A DNA stretch of 64,000 nucleotides from Streptomyces sp. NBC_00154 (GCF_026342835.1 NZ_JAPEMI010000002.1:558001-622000), one strand, 5' to 3'; positions 41,459-50,738 are shown, counted from the first letter of the stretch. Made by a program: numbers and translations. The notes: a model not told the origin generated them from the sequence alone.

Positions 41459-42475
41459 GTGGCGAGCATCAAAGATGTCGCAGCCGAGGCGGGCGTGTCC
41501 GTCGCCACGGTGTCGCGCGTCCTCAACAGTCATCCGTCCGTCAGCCCCGACGCGAGGGCCCGCGTCCTCGCTGCTGTCGACGCGCTCGGCTACCGGCCCA
41601 ACGCCGTCGCCCGGTCGCTGCGCACCGACCAGACGCGCACCCTCGGGCTGATCATCAGCGACGTACTCAACCCGTACTTCACCGCGCTGGCCCGCTCGGT
41701 CGAGGAAGCGGCGCGCGCCCTCGGGTACAGCGTCATCATCGGAAACGCCGACGAGCGGCCCGAGCTGCAGGACCACCACGTCCGTACGCTGCTCGACCGC
41801 CGGATCGACGGGCTCCTCGTCTCGCCCACCGACGGCGGTTCCCCGCAGATACTCGACGCCGCGCGCGGCGGCACCCCCATGGTCTTCGTGGACCGCTGGA
41901 TCCCCGGGGTGGACGTGCCGGTGGTGCGCGCCGACGGTTGTCCCGCGGTGCGGGACCTCGTCGCCCATCTGCACCGCCTCGGCCACCGCCGGCTGGCGAT
42001 CATCGCCGGCCCGGCTGCCACCACCACCGGCAGCGAGCGCGTGGAGGCCTTCCGCGACGCCTTGGGTGAGCACGGGCTTCCGCTGCCCGATGCCTACATC
42101 GGTCAGGGCGACTTCCAGGCGGACAGCGGACGCCGCGCCACCGAGCGGTTCCTGGCCCTGCCCGAGCCGCCCGACGCGGTCTTCGCCGCCGACAACCTGA
42201 TGGCTCTCGGCGCACTGGACGCGATCCGTGCGCGCGGGCTGCGGGTTCCGCAGGACATCGCGCTCGCCGCGTTCGACGACATCCCGTGGTTCGTCCACAC
42301 CGATCCGCCGATCACGGCGATCGCCCAGCCGACCGGAGACCTCGGCCGAGCCGCCGTACGGGCGCTGGTCGACGTCATCGAGGGCCGGCCCCCGCAGTCC
42401 GTCACCCTTTCCGCCCATCTCGTCGTACGCAGGTCGTGCGGCGAGCCCGCTTCGAACCGGAGGAGCAACCTGTGA
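41459..42475 (+). CDS. rbsR: LacI-family transcriptional regulator of the ribose operon
   Basis: A 338-residue repressor that begins at GTG 41459 with AGGAGG nine bases upstream; ATG 41426 is an in-frame alternative. The DNA-binding domain is ASIKDVAAEAGVSVATVSRV and LNSHPSVSPDARARVLAA, with a hinge helix ALGYRPNAVARSLR. The C-terminal periplasmic-binding-protein-like domain has LGLIISDVLNPYFTALARSV and AADNLMALGALDAIRARGL. It heads the rbs operon and its stop overlaps the GTG of rbsA, so it is very probably RbsR, released from the two operators at 41353 by ribose or a ribose phosphate. Confidence 0.88.
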   Translation: MASIKDVAAEAGVSVATVSRVLNSHPSVSPDARARVLAAVDALGYRPNAVARSLRTDQTRTLGLIISDVLNPYFTALARSVEEAARALGYSVIIGNADERPELQDHHVRTLLDRRIDGLLVSPTDGGSPQILDAARGGTPMVFVDRWIPGVDVPVVRADGCPAVRDLVAHLHRLGHRRLAIIAGPAATTTGSERVEAFRDALGEHGLPLPDAYIGQGDFQADSGRRATERFLALPEPPDAVFAADNLMALGALDAIRARGLRVPQDIALAAFDDIPWFVHTDPPITAIAQPTGDLGRAAVRALVDVIEGRPPQSVTLSAHLVVRRSCGEPASNRRSNL

Positions 42476-44016
42476 GCAGCCAGGACGAGTTGCTGCGCAT
42501 CGAGGGAATACGAAAGACCTTCCCCGGCGTGGTCGCGCTCGACTCCGTCGATTTCGACCTGCGCCGCGGCGAGGTGCATGTCCTGCTCGGTGAGAACGGC
42601 GCAGGCAAGAGCACGCTGATCAAGATGCTTTCCGGGGCCTACCGCCCGGACAGCGGACGGATCCTGGTCGACGGGAACGAGGTACGTGTCCACGGCGCCC
42701 AGGACGCCGAACGGCTCGGGATCGCCACCATCTACCAGGAATTCAACCTGGTGCCCGAGCTGACCGTCGCCGAGAACATCTTCCTCGGCCGCCAGCCGCG
42801 GCGCTTCGGCATGATCGACCGCAAGAAGATGGAGGCGGACGCCGAGGAACTCCTGCGCCGGGTCGGTGTGCGCGTCTCACCGAAGGCCAAGGTGCGCGAA
42901 CTGGGCATCGCCCGGCTCCAGATGGTGGAGATCGCCAAGGCGCTCAGCCTGGACGCCCGTGTCCTGATCATGGACGAGCCCACCGCCGTGCTGACCAGCG
43001 AAGAGGTGGACAAGCTCTTCCGGATCGTCCGGCAGCTGCGCGCGGACGGCGTGGGGATCGTCTTCATCACCCACCACCTGGAGGAGATCGCGGCGCTCGG
43101 CGACCGGGTCACCGTTCTGCGTGACGGCCGCAGCATCGACCAGGTGCCCGCCTCGACCCCCGAGAACGAGCTCGTGCGGCTGATGGTCGGGCGCAGCATC
43201 GAGCAGCAGTACCCGCGCGAACGCCCGGAGACGGGCGAAGCGTTGCTCTCCGTGCGCGGGCTGACCCGCGGCGGCGTCTTCCACGACATCAGCTTCGATG
43301 TGCACGCCGGAGAGGTCGTCGGACTCGCCGGACTTGTCGGCGCCGGCCGCACCGAGGTCGTCCGCGCCGTCTTCGGCGCCGACCCCTACGACGCAGGGAG
43401 CGTCGAGGTGCGCGGCGAGCGGCTGGGCAAGGGCGACGTGAACGCAGCCATGGGCGCCGGGATCGGGCTCGTGCCGGAGGACCGCAAGGGGCAGGGCCTC
43501 GTGCTCGACGCCTCGGTGCAGGAGAACCTCGGCCTGGTCACGCTGCGTTCGGCCAGCCGCGGCGGTCTCGTGGACCTCAAGGGGCAGCGCACCGCCGCCG
43601 CCCGGATCTCCAAGGAGCTCGGCGTACGGATGGCGGGCCTCGGCCAGCACGTCCGCACTCTCTCCGGCGGCAACCAGCAGAAGGTCGTCATCGGGAAGTG
43701 GCTGCTCGCCGACACCAGGGTGCTGATCCTCGACGAGCCGACCCGAGGCATCGACGTCGGCGCGAAGGTCGAGATCTATCAGCTCATCAACCAACTGACG
43801 GCCTCAGGCCATGCGGTCCTGATGATCTCCAGCGACCTACCCGAAGTCCTCGGTATGAGCGACCGGGTGCTCGTCATGGCCCAGGGCCGGATCGCCGGCG
43901 AACTGCCCGCGCACGAAGCGACCCAGGACGCGGTGATGGCGCTCGCCGTGAGCGCCCCGTCCGTAACAACCACCCCAGATGTGAACGATGAAGTGGAGGG
44001 CTCCCGTGGCCACTGA
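42472..44016 (+). CDS. rbsA: Ribose ABC importer ATPase RbsA
   Basis: A 514-residue tandem ATPase. The N-terminal domain has Walker A LLGENGAGKSTL, YQEFNLVPELTVAENIFLG, and Walker B VLIMDEPTAVLT. The C-terminal domain has the usual degenerate Walker A (GLVGAGRTEV) and an intact signature LSGGNQQKVVIGKW with LILDEPTRGIDVG. This is the sugar-importer (CUT2) arrangement. GTG 42472 overlaps the regulator's stop and follows GGAGGAG. With the fused permease-binding protein encoded next, it powers ribose uptake. Confidence 0.92.
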   Translation: MSSQDELLRIEGIRKTFPGVVALDSVDFDLRRGEVHVLLGENGAGKSTLIKMLSGAYRPDSGRILVDGNEVRVHGAQDAERLGIATIYQEFNLVPELTVAENIFLGRQPRRFGMIDRKKMEADAEELLRRVGVRVSPKAKVRELGIARLQMVEIAKALSLDARVLIMDEPTAVLTSEEVDKLFRIVRQLRADGVGIVFITHHLEEIAALGDRVTVLRDGRSIDQVPASTPENELVRLMVGRSIEQQYPRERPETGEALLSVRGLTRGGVFHDISFDVHAGEVVGLAGLVGAGRTEVVRAVFGADPYDAGSVEVRGERLGKGDVNAAMGAGIGLVPEDRKGQGLVLDASVQENLGLVTLRSASRGGLVDLKGQRTAAARISKELGVRMAGLGQHVRTLSGGNQQKVVIGKWLLADTRVLILDEPTRGIDVGAKVEIYQLINQLTASGHAVLMISSDLPEVLGMSDRVLVMAQGRIAGELPAHEATQDAVMALAVSAPSVTTTPDVNDEVEGSRGH

Positions 44017-45958
44017 CACGCTCAAGAGCAATACGGGCGCAAGTGGCGCCTCGGCGCTCCGCCGCATCCTGCTCGACAACGGCGCACTGAGCGCCCTGGT
44101 GGTCCTGGTAGTGGCGATGTCGCTGCTCTCCGGCGACTTCCTCACCACTCAGAACCTGCTGAACGTGGGTGTGCAGGCGTCGGTGACGGCGATTCTCGCG
44201 TTCGGCGTGACCTTCGTCATCGTCTCGGCAGGTATCGACCTGTCCGTCGGCTCGGTGGCGGCGCTCTCGGCGACCGTACTCGCCTGGATGGCGACGTCGG
44301 AGGGCGTCCCCGTGTGGATCGCGGTGCTCCTCGCCGTGGCCACGGGCATCGCCTGCGGTCTCGTCAACGGCGTCCTCGTCTCGTACGGGAAACTCCCGTC
44401 GTTCATCGCCACGCTGGCGATGCTCTCGATCGGCCGCGGCCTGTCCCTCGTCATCTCGCAGGGCAGCCCGATCCCCTTCCCCGACTCCGTCTCGGTGCTC
44501 GGCGACACGCTCGGGGGGTGGCTGCCCGTCCCCGTCCTCGTGATGGTCGCGATGGGGCTGGTGACGGCGGTCATCCTCGGGCGCACGTACATCGGCCGTT
44601 CGATGTACGCCATCGGCGGCAACGAGGAAGCGGCCCGGCTCTCGGGCCTGCGCGTCAAGCGGCAGAAGCTCGTCATCTACGCCCTGTCCGGACTCTTCGC
44701 CGCTGTCGCGGGCATCGTCCTCGCCTCCCGCCTGGTCTCCGCGCAGCCGCAGGCCGCGCAGGGTTACGAGCTGGACGCGATCGCCGCGGTCGTCATCGGC
44801 GGTGCCAGCCTCGCGGGCGGCGTCGGCAAGGCTTCCGGAACCCTGATCGGCGCCCTGATACTCGCCGTGCTCCGCAACGGCCTCAACCTGCTGTCCGTCT
44901 CGGCCTTCTGGCAGCAGGTCGTCATCGGTGTCGTGATCGCGCTCGCGGTCCTGCTGGACACGGTGCGCCGGCGGGCCGGCGGTGGGTCCACGTCGTCGGC
45001 GTCCTCGTCCGGTGCTTCCGGGCCCCGGGGCAAGGGAGCCGCGAAAATCGCGATCGCCGCGGTGTGCGTGGCGGCCGTCGTCGCCGCCGTGTCCTTCTTC
45101 AACTCCGGCAACTCCGGTACGACCACCAAGGTCGGCATGTCGCTCTCCACGCTCAACAACCCCTTCTTCGTCCAGATGAAGGCGGGCGCGCAGGCCGAAG
45201 CGAAGGACGCGGGAGTCGACCTCACTGTGACGGATGCGCAGAACGACGCGTCGCAGCAGGCCAACCAGCTGCAGAACTTCACCGGCGCAGGTATGCAGTC
45301 GATCATCGTCAATCCGGTGGACTCGGACGCGGTGGGACCCGCGGTGCGGGCCGCCAACAAGGCCGACATCCCGGTGGTCGCCGCCGACCGCGGCGTCAAC
45401 AAGGCGGACACGGCGACGCTCGTCGCCTCCGACAACGTCGCGGGCGGCAGGCTCGCCGCGAAGGCGCTGGCCGACAAGCTCGGCGGCGAGGGCGACATCG
45501 TCGTCCTCCAGGGCACCGCGGGCACCTCCGCCAGCCGCGAGCGCGGCAAGGGATTCACCGAGGGTCTGAAGGCCTACCCGGGGATCAAGGTCGTCGCCTC
45601 CCAGCCCGCGGACTTCGACCGCACGAAGGGCCTGGACGTCATGACCAACCTGCTGCAGTCCCACCCGCGCATCACCGGCGTCTTCGCCGAGAACGACGAG
45701 ATGGCGCTCGGCGCGGTCAAGGCGCTCGGCAGCAAGGCCGGCAAGTCCGTCGACGTCGTCGGGTTCGACGGCACCCCCGACGGTCTGAAGGCGGTCGCCG
45801 CGGGCACCCTGTACGCCTCGGTCGCCCAGCAGCCGAAGGAACTCGGGAAGATCGCCGTGCAGAACGCGGTCGAGGCCGCGCGCGGCAAGCAGGTCGACAG
45901 CACGGTCAAGGTGCCGGTGAAGGTCGTGACGGAGAAGAACGTCGCCGACTTCTCCTGA
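44006..45958 (+). CDS. Fused ribose permease and binding protein (RbsC-RbsB)
   Basis: A 650-residue protein that joins two normally separate subunits. Residues 1-325 are an RbsC-type permease with eight or more helices (VIVSAGIDLSVGSVAALSAT; GRSMYAIGGNEEAARLSGLR). A Ser/Gly-rich linker follows, then one extra helix (KIAIAAVCVAAVVAAVSFF) that carries the chain outside, and an RbsB-type binding domain (TKVGMSLSTLNNPFFVQMKA to KVVTEKNVADFS). Fusion removes the need for a lipid anchor and fixes one binding protein to each permease. I recall the same fused gene in the S. coelicolor ribose locus. GTG 44006 has GGAGG before it; ATG 43988 in frame lacks a site. Confidence 0.9.
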   Translation: MATDTLKSNTGASGASALRRILLDNGALSALVVLVVAMSLLSGDFLTTQNLLNVGVQASVTAILAFGVTFVIVSAGIDLSVGSVAALSATVLAWMATSEGVPVWIAVLLAVATGIACGLVNGVLVSYGKLPSFIATLAMLSIGRGLSLVISQGSPIPFPDSVSVLGDTLGGWLPVPVLVMVAMGLVTAVILGRTYIGRSMYAIGGNEEAARLSGLRVKRQKLVIYALSGLFAAVAGIVLASRLVSAQPQAAQGYELDAIAAVVIGGASLAGGVGKASGTLIGALILAVLRNGLNLLSVSAFWQQVVIGVVIALAVLLDTVRRRAGGGSTSSASSSGASGPRGKGAAKIAIAAVCVAAVVAAVSFFNSGNSGTTTKVGMSLSTLNNPFFVQMKAGAQAEAKDAGVDLTVTDAQNDASQQANQLQNFTGAGMQSIIVNPVDSDAVGPAVRAANKADIPVVAADRGVNKADTATLVASDNVAGGRLAAKALADKLGGEGDIVVLQGTAGTSASRERGKGFTEGLKAYPGIKVVASQPADFDRTKGLDVMTNLLQSHPRITGVFAENDEMALGAVKALGSKAGKSVDVVGFDGTPDGLKAVAAGTLYASVAQQPKELGKIAVQNAVEAARGKQVDSTVKVPVKVVTEKNVADFS

Positions 45959-45997
45959 CCAGCCCCACCCCCGTACCTCAGTGAAAGGAGGACAGCG

Positions 45998-46903
45998 ATG
46001 CGCGACTACGACCTGCTGGTCGTGGGGTCGGCCAACGCCGACCTGGTGATCGGCGTCGAGCGTCGACCCGCGCCGGGCGAGACCGTGCTCGGTTCCGACC
46101 TTGCCGTCCACCCCGGCGGCAAGGGAGCCAACCAGGCCGTCGCCGCCGCCCGCCTCGGCGCCAGGACCGCGCTGCTCGCCAGAGTCGGCGACGACGCCCA
46201 TGGGCGGCTGCTGCTGGAATCACAGCGCGCGGCCGGTGTCGATACCGGTGGCGTCCAGGTCGGCGGTGCGCCCACCGGCGTCGCGCTGATCACGGTGGAC
46301 CCGTCGGGTGACAACAGCATCGTGGTCTCGCCCGGGGCCAACGCCCGGCTGACCCCCGGCGACATCCGGGCCGCCGACGGCCTGCTCGCCGGCGCCCGGG
46401 TCGTCTCGGCGCAGCTCGAGATCCCCCTGGAGACCGTGGCCGAGGTGGCACGCACCCGGCCCGCCGGTTCCCGGTTCGTACTGAATCCGTCGCCGCCCGC
46501 GCCGCTGCCCGCGGACGTACTCGCCGCCTGCGATCCGCTGGTCGTCAACGAGCACGAAGCCCGGTTCACGCTCGGCGACGCCGCGGGGCCGGGCCCCGAG
46601 GACTGGGCGCGGGAGCTTCTCGCGCTCGGCCCGCGATCGGTGGTGGTCACGCTGGGTGCGCAGGGCGCGCTGGTCGCCGACGGCCGTACGGGCACCGTGG
46701 TGCGGGTCCCGAGCCCCCGGGTCGACGCCGTGGACACCACCGGCGCCGGTGACGCCTTCACCGCCGCCCTGGCCTGGCGGCTCAGCCTGGGCGAGGACCT
46801 CGCGACGGCTGCCGCCTTCGCCGTGCGGGTGGGCGCCGTCGCCGTCACCAGGGAAGGCGCGCAGGCGTCCTTCCCGACCGCCGAGGAGGTCTCCGCGCTG
46901 TGA
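45998..46903 (+). CDS. rbsK: Ribokinase
   Basis: A 301-residue PfkB-family kinase that phosphorylates ribose at O5 with ATP after uptake. The first PfkB signature is VHPGGKGANQAVAAARLGAR. The second contains the anion hole and catalytic Asp in VDAVDTTGAGDAFTAALAWR. It has the ribokinase opening DLLVVGSANADLVIGVERRP. ATG 45998 has an excellent AAAGGAGG site. Its stop overlaps the GTG of rbsD. Confidence 0.92.
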   Translation: MRDYDLLVVGSANADLVIGVERRPAPGETVLGSDLAVHPGGKGANQAVAAARLGARTALLARVGDDAHGRLLLESQRAAGVDTGGVQVGGAPTGVALITVDPSGDNSIVVSPGANARLTPGDIRAADGLLAGARVVSAQLEIPLETVAEVARTRPAGSRFVLNPSPPAPLPADVLAACDPLVVNEHEARFTLGDAAGPGPEDWARELLALGPRSVVVTLGAQGALVADGRTGTVVRVPSPRVDAVDTTGAGDAFTAALAWRLSLGEDLATAAAFAVRVGAVAVTREGAQASFPTAEEVSAL

Positions 46904-47289
46904 AGAAGGCAGGAATCCTCAACCGTCATCTGGCCGGGGCACTGGCCGAACTGGGCCATGGCGACAGGGTCCTCGTCTGCGACGCGGGCATGCCCGTCCC
47001 GGCCGGTCCGCGCGTCGTCGACCTGGCCTTCCGCGCCGGGATCCCTTCCTTCGCGGACGTGCTCGAAGGGCTGCTGGACGAGCTGGTGATCGAGGGCGCC
47101 ACGGCCGCACGCGAGGTGCGGGAGGCGAATCCTGCGGCCGCCCGGCTGCTGGCAGGGTGCCTCCCGGATCTGGAGCTGGTCGCACACGACGAGCTCAAGG
47201 TGCTGTCGGCAGGGGCGCGGCTGGTGGTACGTACCGGAGAGGCGCGGCCCTACGCGAACGTGCTGCTGCGCTGCGGCGTCTTCTTCTGA
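46900..47289 (+). CDS. rbsD: D-ribose pyranase
   Basis: The 129-residue protein converts beta-pyranose ribose into the furanose form needed by ribokinase. It has VKKAGILNRHLAGALAELGH with the conserved His in LNRHL, then DRVLVCDAGMPVPAGPRVVD, and ends GEARPYANVLLRCGVFF, the RbsD C-terminal motif. GTG 46900 overlaps the ribokinase stop by four bases. A strong hairpin follows. Confidence 0.9.
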   Translation: MKKAGILNRHLAGALAELGHGDRVLVCDAGMPVPAGPRVVDLAFRAGIPSFADVLEGLLDELVIEGATAAREVREANPAAARLLAGCLPDLELVAHDELKVLSAGARLVVRTGEARPYANVLLRCGVFF

Positions 47290-47304
47290 TACGCGTGCGT
47301 ACGA

Positions 47305-47335
47305 GTGAGGCCCGGCACGCGGTGCCGGGCCTCAC
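47305..47335 (+). terminator. Hairpin terminator of the ribose operon
   Basis: GTGAGGCCCGGCAC (47305-47318) and its complement (47322-47335) form a perfect 14-bp stem with a three-base loop, 16 bases after the rbsD stop. It lacks a U tract but is otherwise strong. Confidence 0.88.
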
Positions 47336-47429
47336 TGCGTGTCCTGGCGGTCCGACAGCTCAGCGCACCCGCGCCGCCTGTGCTGCCGACACCGAGGCCC
47401 AGGGTACGGGCCACCCCGAACCGCCCCCG

Positions 47430-47581
47430 TGGAACTGCGGCTGCTCCGGGCTCCCCGGGTGGTGCTCTCATCCCATGTGGCCGGGGTGATCGGGGAGACC
47501 CTGATCCGGATCGCCCTGGCGGCCGTCCAGAGTGTCGTCGACCCCCTCGACGGCAGACCCCTTCGCGACGATGTCTCCTGA
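47430..47581 (+). pseudogene. C-terminal remnant of a 2-hydroxyacid dehydrogenase
   Basis: The plus strand encodes LRAPRVVLSSHVAGVIGETL followed by IRIALAAVQSVVDPLDGRPL and a stop at 47581. This is the SPHxAG...T ending of D-2-hydroxyacid dehydrogenases, including the catalytic His (SSHVAG). Everything before it is missing. Confidence 0.6.
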
Positions 47582-47599
47582 CTCGGCGCGGCGACCAGC

Positions 47600-48188
47600 C
47601 CCGACGTGCCACCCCGGCCGGGCGGCGGTAAGGCCGGCCGCCGCTGGCCCCACTGAGGTCACCCAGCCGTGGCGGACGTTCCACGTGCCGCCGTCGGCGC
47701 TCGCGCCGCGCAGGCCGTACAGGACGTTTTCTCCGGCGAGCGCGAGCAGGCGGGCATCCTGGAGTGAGGCGAAGGCCACCGTACGGTCAGGGGCCCAGTC
47801 GGTGCTCCGGCGCAGGCGACGGGCCAGTCGGGCGAAGCCGAGGGGTGGCTGCGACGACCCAGGCGTCAGGTGTCTCACTGGTCAGCCTCGTCGCGGGGCG
47901 TAGCCAGGAGGCCGCCGACTCGGGCCAGTCGACCATGGCCAGGACCGTTCCGCCGCCGGCCCGCCAGGCGGTGCTGAAGGTTTCGGCCGCTGCCCGGGAC
48001 GCGTCGTCGCGGCTGTGGCCGACGGACACGGTCTCGATGCGGGACCCGGGGTACTTCAGCAGCCCCATGAGTGCGGCGAGTTCGGCCTCGGTGTGCGGGG
48101 ACGGTAGTGGCGGGTCGCTGTGTTCGGCGAGATCCGAGGCGGGGATCAGAGGTGAGCGGTCCTGCCTCCGGTCCTCGATGGTGTCCAT
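47600..48188 (-). pseudogene. Unknown actinobacterial protein, frameshifted
   Basis: From ATG 48188 the first frame reads MDTIEDRRQDRSPLIPASDL through RAGGGTVLAMVDWPESAASW to TPDAWVVAA. A one-base frame change near 47850 is then needed for PLGFARLARRLRRSTDW, RTVAFASLQDARLLALAGEN and ASADGGTWNVRHGWVTS. The joined sequence resembles an actinobacterial protein I have seen labelled as transporter-associated, but I cannot assign a function. The frameshift, and the IS directly upstream that may have removed its promoter, suggest a dead gene. Confidence 0.5.
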
Positions 48189-48215
48189 GGCTGAGGCGCT
48201 CTGCCGGTTCTGTTT

Positions 48216-49150
48216 CCAGCGGGTGTAAGACCCACCGGCAAATGGATCACTTGAGGCGTCGGGTGGTGGGGCGGCCGTCCCAGCGGTAGCGGCTCGTCGA
48301 GCGTCGAATGAGCATGCGGAGCGTGACGAGGGCGGCGGCGAGGTAGAGGTAGAAGTCCACGACATCGCCGCTCCTCTCGGTGCAGCGCCGCAGCTTGCCG
48401 TAGTCGTTCATCCACGAGTGCGTGCGCTCCACCACCCAGCGCTTGCCGGCCTGGATCGGGGCGGGCACGCCCTTGCGGGCGATCTCGGTCGAGAATCCCA
48501 ACTCGCCGATCAACACACGTGACTTGGTGCTGTCGTACCCGCGGTCGAGGTTAACGTTGACGGCCTCCGGCATCGCACCGGCTTGCTCTTTGGCCGCTGC
48601 CAGGGGTGGGGCCGAGCAGCGGCGAGTCGTGCCGGTTCGCCCCGGCGGACACGATCCCGAGTGGAACCCCGCACGCGTCGGAGGCGACCGAGCGCTTCAG
48701 TCCCTGCTTGCCCCGGTCGACGGGCGAGCGCCCCGCTTTCTCTCCGCCGCACGGCGCCTTGGTGATGCAGCCGTCGACCGAGATTTCATCGAGGTCGAGG
48801 CCGATCATGCGGTCGTACGCCTCCAGGGCGATCCGGTGCAGCGCTTGCGAGATCCCCATCTGAGCCCACAGCTTGACGCGGCGTCGGATCGTGCGGTCGG
48901 AGCATCCGGGCGAGGAGATGCGCTCGTATCCGGAGCCGTGGATCAGCGCTTGGACGACGTGGTCGAAGACGACGCGGTCCGGTATACGCCGTCGATGGCA
49001 GCCGAGCGGATGGTCGGGGACAAACTCGGCCCGATCGGGCAGCAGGGCCCTGAACTGGTCCCAGGCGGGTTCAAGCAGGCATGATGGCAGCGCGGGCACA
49101 GTCGTCCTTCGCGGTCACAGAGCGTAGAGAACTCCATGATCACGCGGGCC
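48216..49150 (-). mobile_element. IS5-family insertion sequence (IS112-like), inactive
   Basis: The limits are approximate because I could not identify the terminal repeats with confidence. The element carries one IS5-family transposase gene with a single-base insertion. It lies between the frameshifted gene at 47600-48188 and the alkylation-repair genes. Confidence 0.65.
48247..49099 (-). pseudogene. IS5-family transposase with one-base frameshift
   Basis: From GTG 49099 the frame gives VQALIHGSGYERISSPGCSD, IGLDLDEISVDGCITKAPCG (first Asp) and KRSVASDACGVPLGIVSAGA up to LGPTPGSGQ. One C too many near 48612 shifts the frame. Removing it restores LGPTLAAAKEQAGA and joins the second frame, which has NVNLDRGYDSTKSR (second Asp) and RWVVERTHSWMNDYGKLRRC (catalytic Glu) and ends at 48247. 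All DDE residues exist but are in different frames. The run is a plain C4, not a slippery heptamer, so this looks like inactivation. Confidence 0.8.
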
Positions 49151-49196
49151 TGTGCCCGTTCTGCTGCCACCCCTCATCGCAACCGTGCTCCGCCAC

Positions 49197-49448
49197 CTAC
49201 TGCCGGTCGGTGTAAGTCGCGGGCAGGCACACCGCGCAAGGCCGGTATCCGGCCGTGATCGCGGTGGTCTCGTCCGGGAAGAAGACCCGGTGCGCGACAT
49301 AGTGGCCACGGGTGAGGGCCCGCAGGGCGGAGGGGCAGTCGAGCCGGCCGTACAGACGTCCGCGCCGGTGTTCTCCGAGCGTGCCAGGAGTGGTACTCCG
49401 GTACGGCAGTCCGTCCGCGCCGAGCAGGGTGTGCGCTTCAGGCGGCAT
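49197..49448 (-). CDS. Ada-like metal-binding domain protein
   Basis: An 83-residue protein starting at ATG 49448, which overlaps the oxygenase gene's stop by 11 bases. It contains RGRLYGRLDCPSALRALTRG, then HRVFFPDETTAITAGYRPCA with VC following. This is the zinc-binding fold of Ada's N-terminal domain. Ada uses four Cys in a C-x3-C and C-x2-C arrangement, the first being the methyl acceptor. Here only the second Cys of the first pair remains (LDCPSA), so phosphotriester repair as in Ada is unlikely. It is the third gene of an alkylation-repair cluster with Ogt and a 2OG oxygenase and may bind DNA as a regulator or accessory. Confidence 0.72.
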   Translation of the reverse strand: MPPEAHTLLGADGLPYRSTTPGTLGEHRRGRLYGRLDCPSALRALTRGHYVAHRVFFPDETTAITAGYRPCAVCLPATYTDRQ

Positions 49449-50166
49449 CGTGGAAGACCAGGCCCAGCGCATGGCGGCGGCCGGAGCGGACGGTGCTGAC
49501 CCCGTGCCGCATCGCGCCGGCGGACCAGCCGCGTCTGGTGGCCACCGGGCGGTCGCGCGTGGTGAAGATCAGTCCGTGGCCCTGATCGAGGACGTTCGTG
49601 GTGCCGCGCGACTGGGCGCGCGGACGCTGCTCGACGAGCAGGAACTCCCCGCCGGTGTAGTCGGTGCCGTACGCGTCGAGACCGATCACGACCTGGAGAG
49701 GGAAAAGCATGTCGCCGAACACGTCGCGGTGCAGGGCGTTCCAGTCGCCCTCCTCGTAGCGCAGCAGGATCTGGGCCGAGCGGTCCTGTCCCGCTTCGTG
49801 ACACACGGCCACCCATTCCTCCAGGGTGTCGGGCCAGGGAGCGGGGCGGCCGAGCCGGGCGGCCCAGTCGCGGGCGATGGTCAGCAGATGCGGGTAGAGC
49901 GCGGCGCGCAGTTCGGCGACCGGCCGGGGCAGGTCATGGGTGAAATAGCGGTACTGGCCGGAACCGAAACGGTGGCGTGCCATGTCGACCGTCGTCCGGA
50001 ACAGGTTATCCTGGTCGTAGAGTTCACTGATCTCGGCGCACTGGGCGAGGGTGAGGAGGCGTGGCGTGAGCGCGCATCCGTAGGCGTCCAGTTCCTCGGC
50101 GAGGTGCGCCCAGTCGGCCGTGTCCACTTGTCCGCGGGTGCCGGCGATGTCGGTCTCGGTGTTCAT
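49438..50166 (-). CDS. 2OG-Fe(II) oxygenase (AlkB-associated type)
   Basis: The 242-residue enzyme has the iron ligands in NALHRDVFGDMLFPLQVVIG (His and Asp, HxD) and in GAMRHGVSTVRSGRRHALGL (late His and 2OG-binding Arg). It resembles the PF09859-type 2OG-Fe(II) oxygenases that are often encoded next to methyltransferase repair genes. It probably removes alkyl groups from DNA bases by oxidation, in the way AlkB does; this is inferred from context. ATG 50166. The ogt gene ends 60 bases upstream, and the Ada-like gene overlaps its end, so all three are likely co-transcribed. Confidence 0.85.
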   Translation of the reverse strand: MNTETDIAGTRGQVDTADWAHLAEELDAYGCALTPRLLTLAQCAEISELYDQDNLFRTTVDMARHRFGSGQYRYFTHDLPRPVAELRAALYPHLLTIARDWAARLGRPAPWPDTLEEWVAVCHEAGQDRSAQILLRYEEGDWNALHRDVFGDMLFPLQVVIGLDAYGTDYTGGEFLLVEQRPRAQSRGTTNVLDQGHGLIFTTRDRPVATRRGWSAGAMRHGVSTVRSGRRHALGLVFHDAA

Positions 50167-50225
50167 CGGTCTGCTCCGGTAGGGGGGTGGGCCGCGGGGC
50201 CGCCGTCGGCGGTGGCCGCCCGTCG

Positions 50226-50738
50226 TCAGATGAGCGTCGGCTGCAGGGCGCCCTCGTGCGTGAGGAGCTGCACCTTCCGCTCCACACCGCCGGCGTAACC
50301 CCGCATCGAGCCGTCGGCGCCGATCACGCGGTGGCAGGGGCGCACCAGCAACAGGGGGTTGGCGCCGACCGCCCCGCCCACGGCCTGCACCCGCTCACGC
50401 GGAAGGCCGAGCTGTTCGGTCAGCCGGCCGTAGGTGGTGGTGGCGCCATACGGGATGGCATCCAGGGCGCCCCACACCTGCTGCTGGAAGTGGGTCCCCG
50501 TGGGCGTGAACTCCAGGCGGAACACGGTCAGTTCACCTGCGAAGTACGCCCGGATCTGTCGTACTGCCTCGGCAAAGGCGGCTTCGTCGTGCCGCCGGTC
50601 CTCGCGGACGACGGGAGTTTTCTTCATGCCCTGCACGGACAGTGAGGTGATCGCCGTGCCACCCGGTGCGGTGCCGGACTCCTCGCCCACCAGCAGCAGT
50701 TGGCCGAGCGGGCTGTCGATCATCGTGTGGACCCTCAT
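50226..50738 (-). CDS. ogt: Methylated-DNA--protein-cysteine methyltransferase
   Basis: The 170-residue suicide repair protein takes the methyl group from O6-methylguanine. It has the active-site PCHRVIGADGSMRGYAGG with the acceptor Cys, QQQVWGALDAIPYGATTTYG (DNA-binding helix and Arg/Tyr region) and the N-terminal DSPLGQLLLVGEE. ATG 50738 is the start; M at 50723 is a second possibility. It begins the leftward repair cluster. Confidence 0.92.
   Translation of the reverse strand: MRVHTMIDSPLGQLLLVGEESGTAPGGTAITSLSVQGMKKTPVVREDRRHDEAAFAEAVRQIRAYFAGELTVFRLEFTPTGTHFQQQVWGALDAIPYGATTTYGRLTEQLGLPRERVQAVGGAVGANPLLLVRPCHRVIGADGSMRGYAGGVERKVQLLTHEGALQPTLI

Noticed and set aside
43874..46201. 775-codon minus-strand frame opposite rbsA and the rbsC-rbsB fusion
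   Set aside because: Shadow frame with Arg/Asp/Gly-rich low-complexity composition.
48216..49150. Terminal inverted repeats for the IS112-like element
   Set aside because: Several short matches were tried at both ends, but none was long enough or symmetrically placed, so the borders are left approximate.
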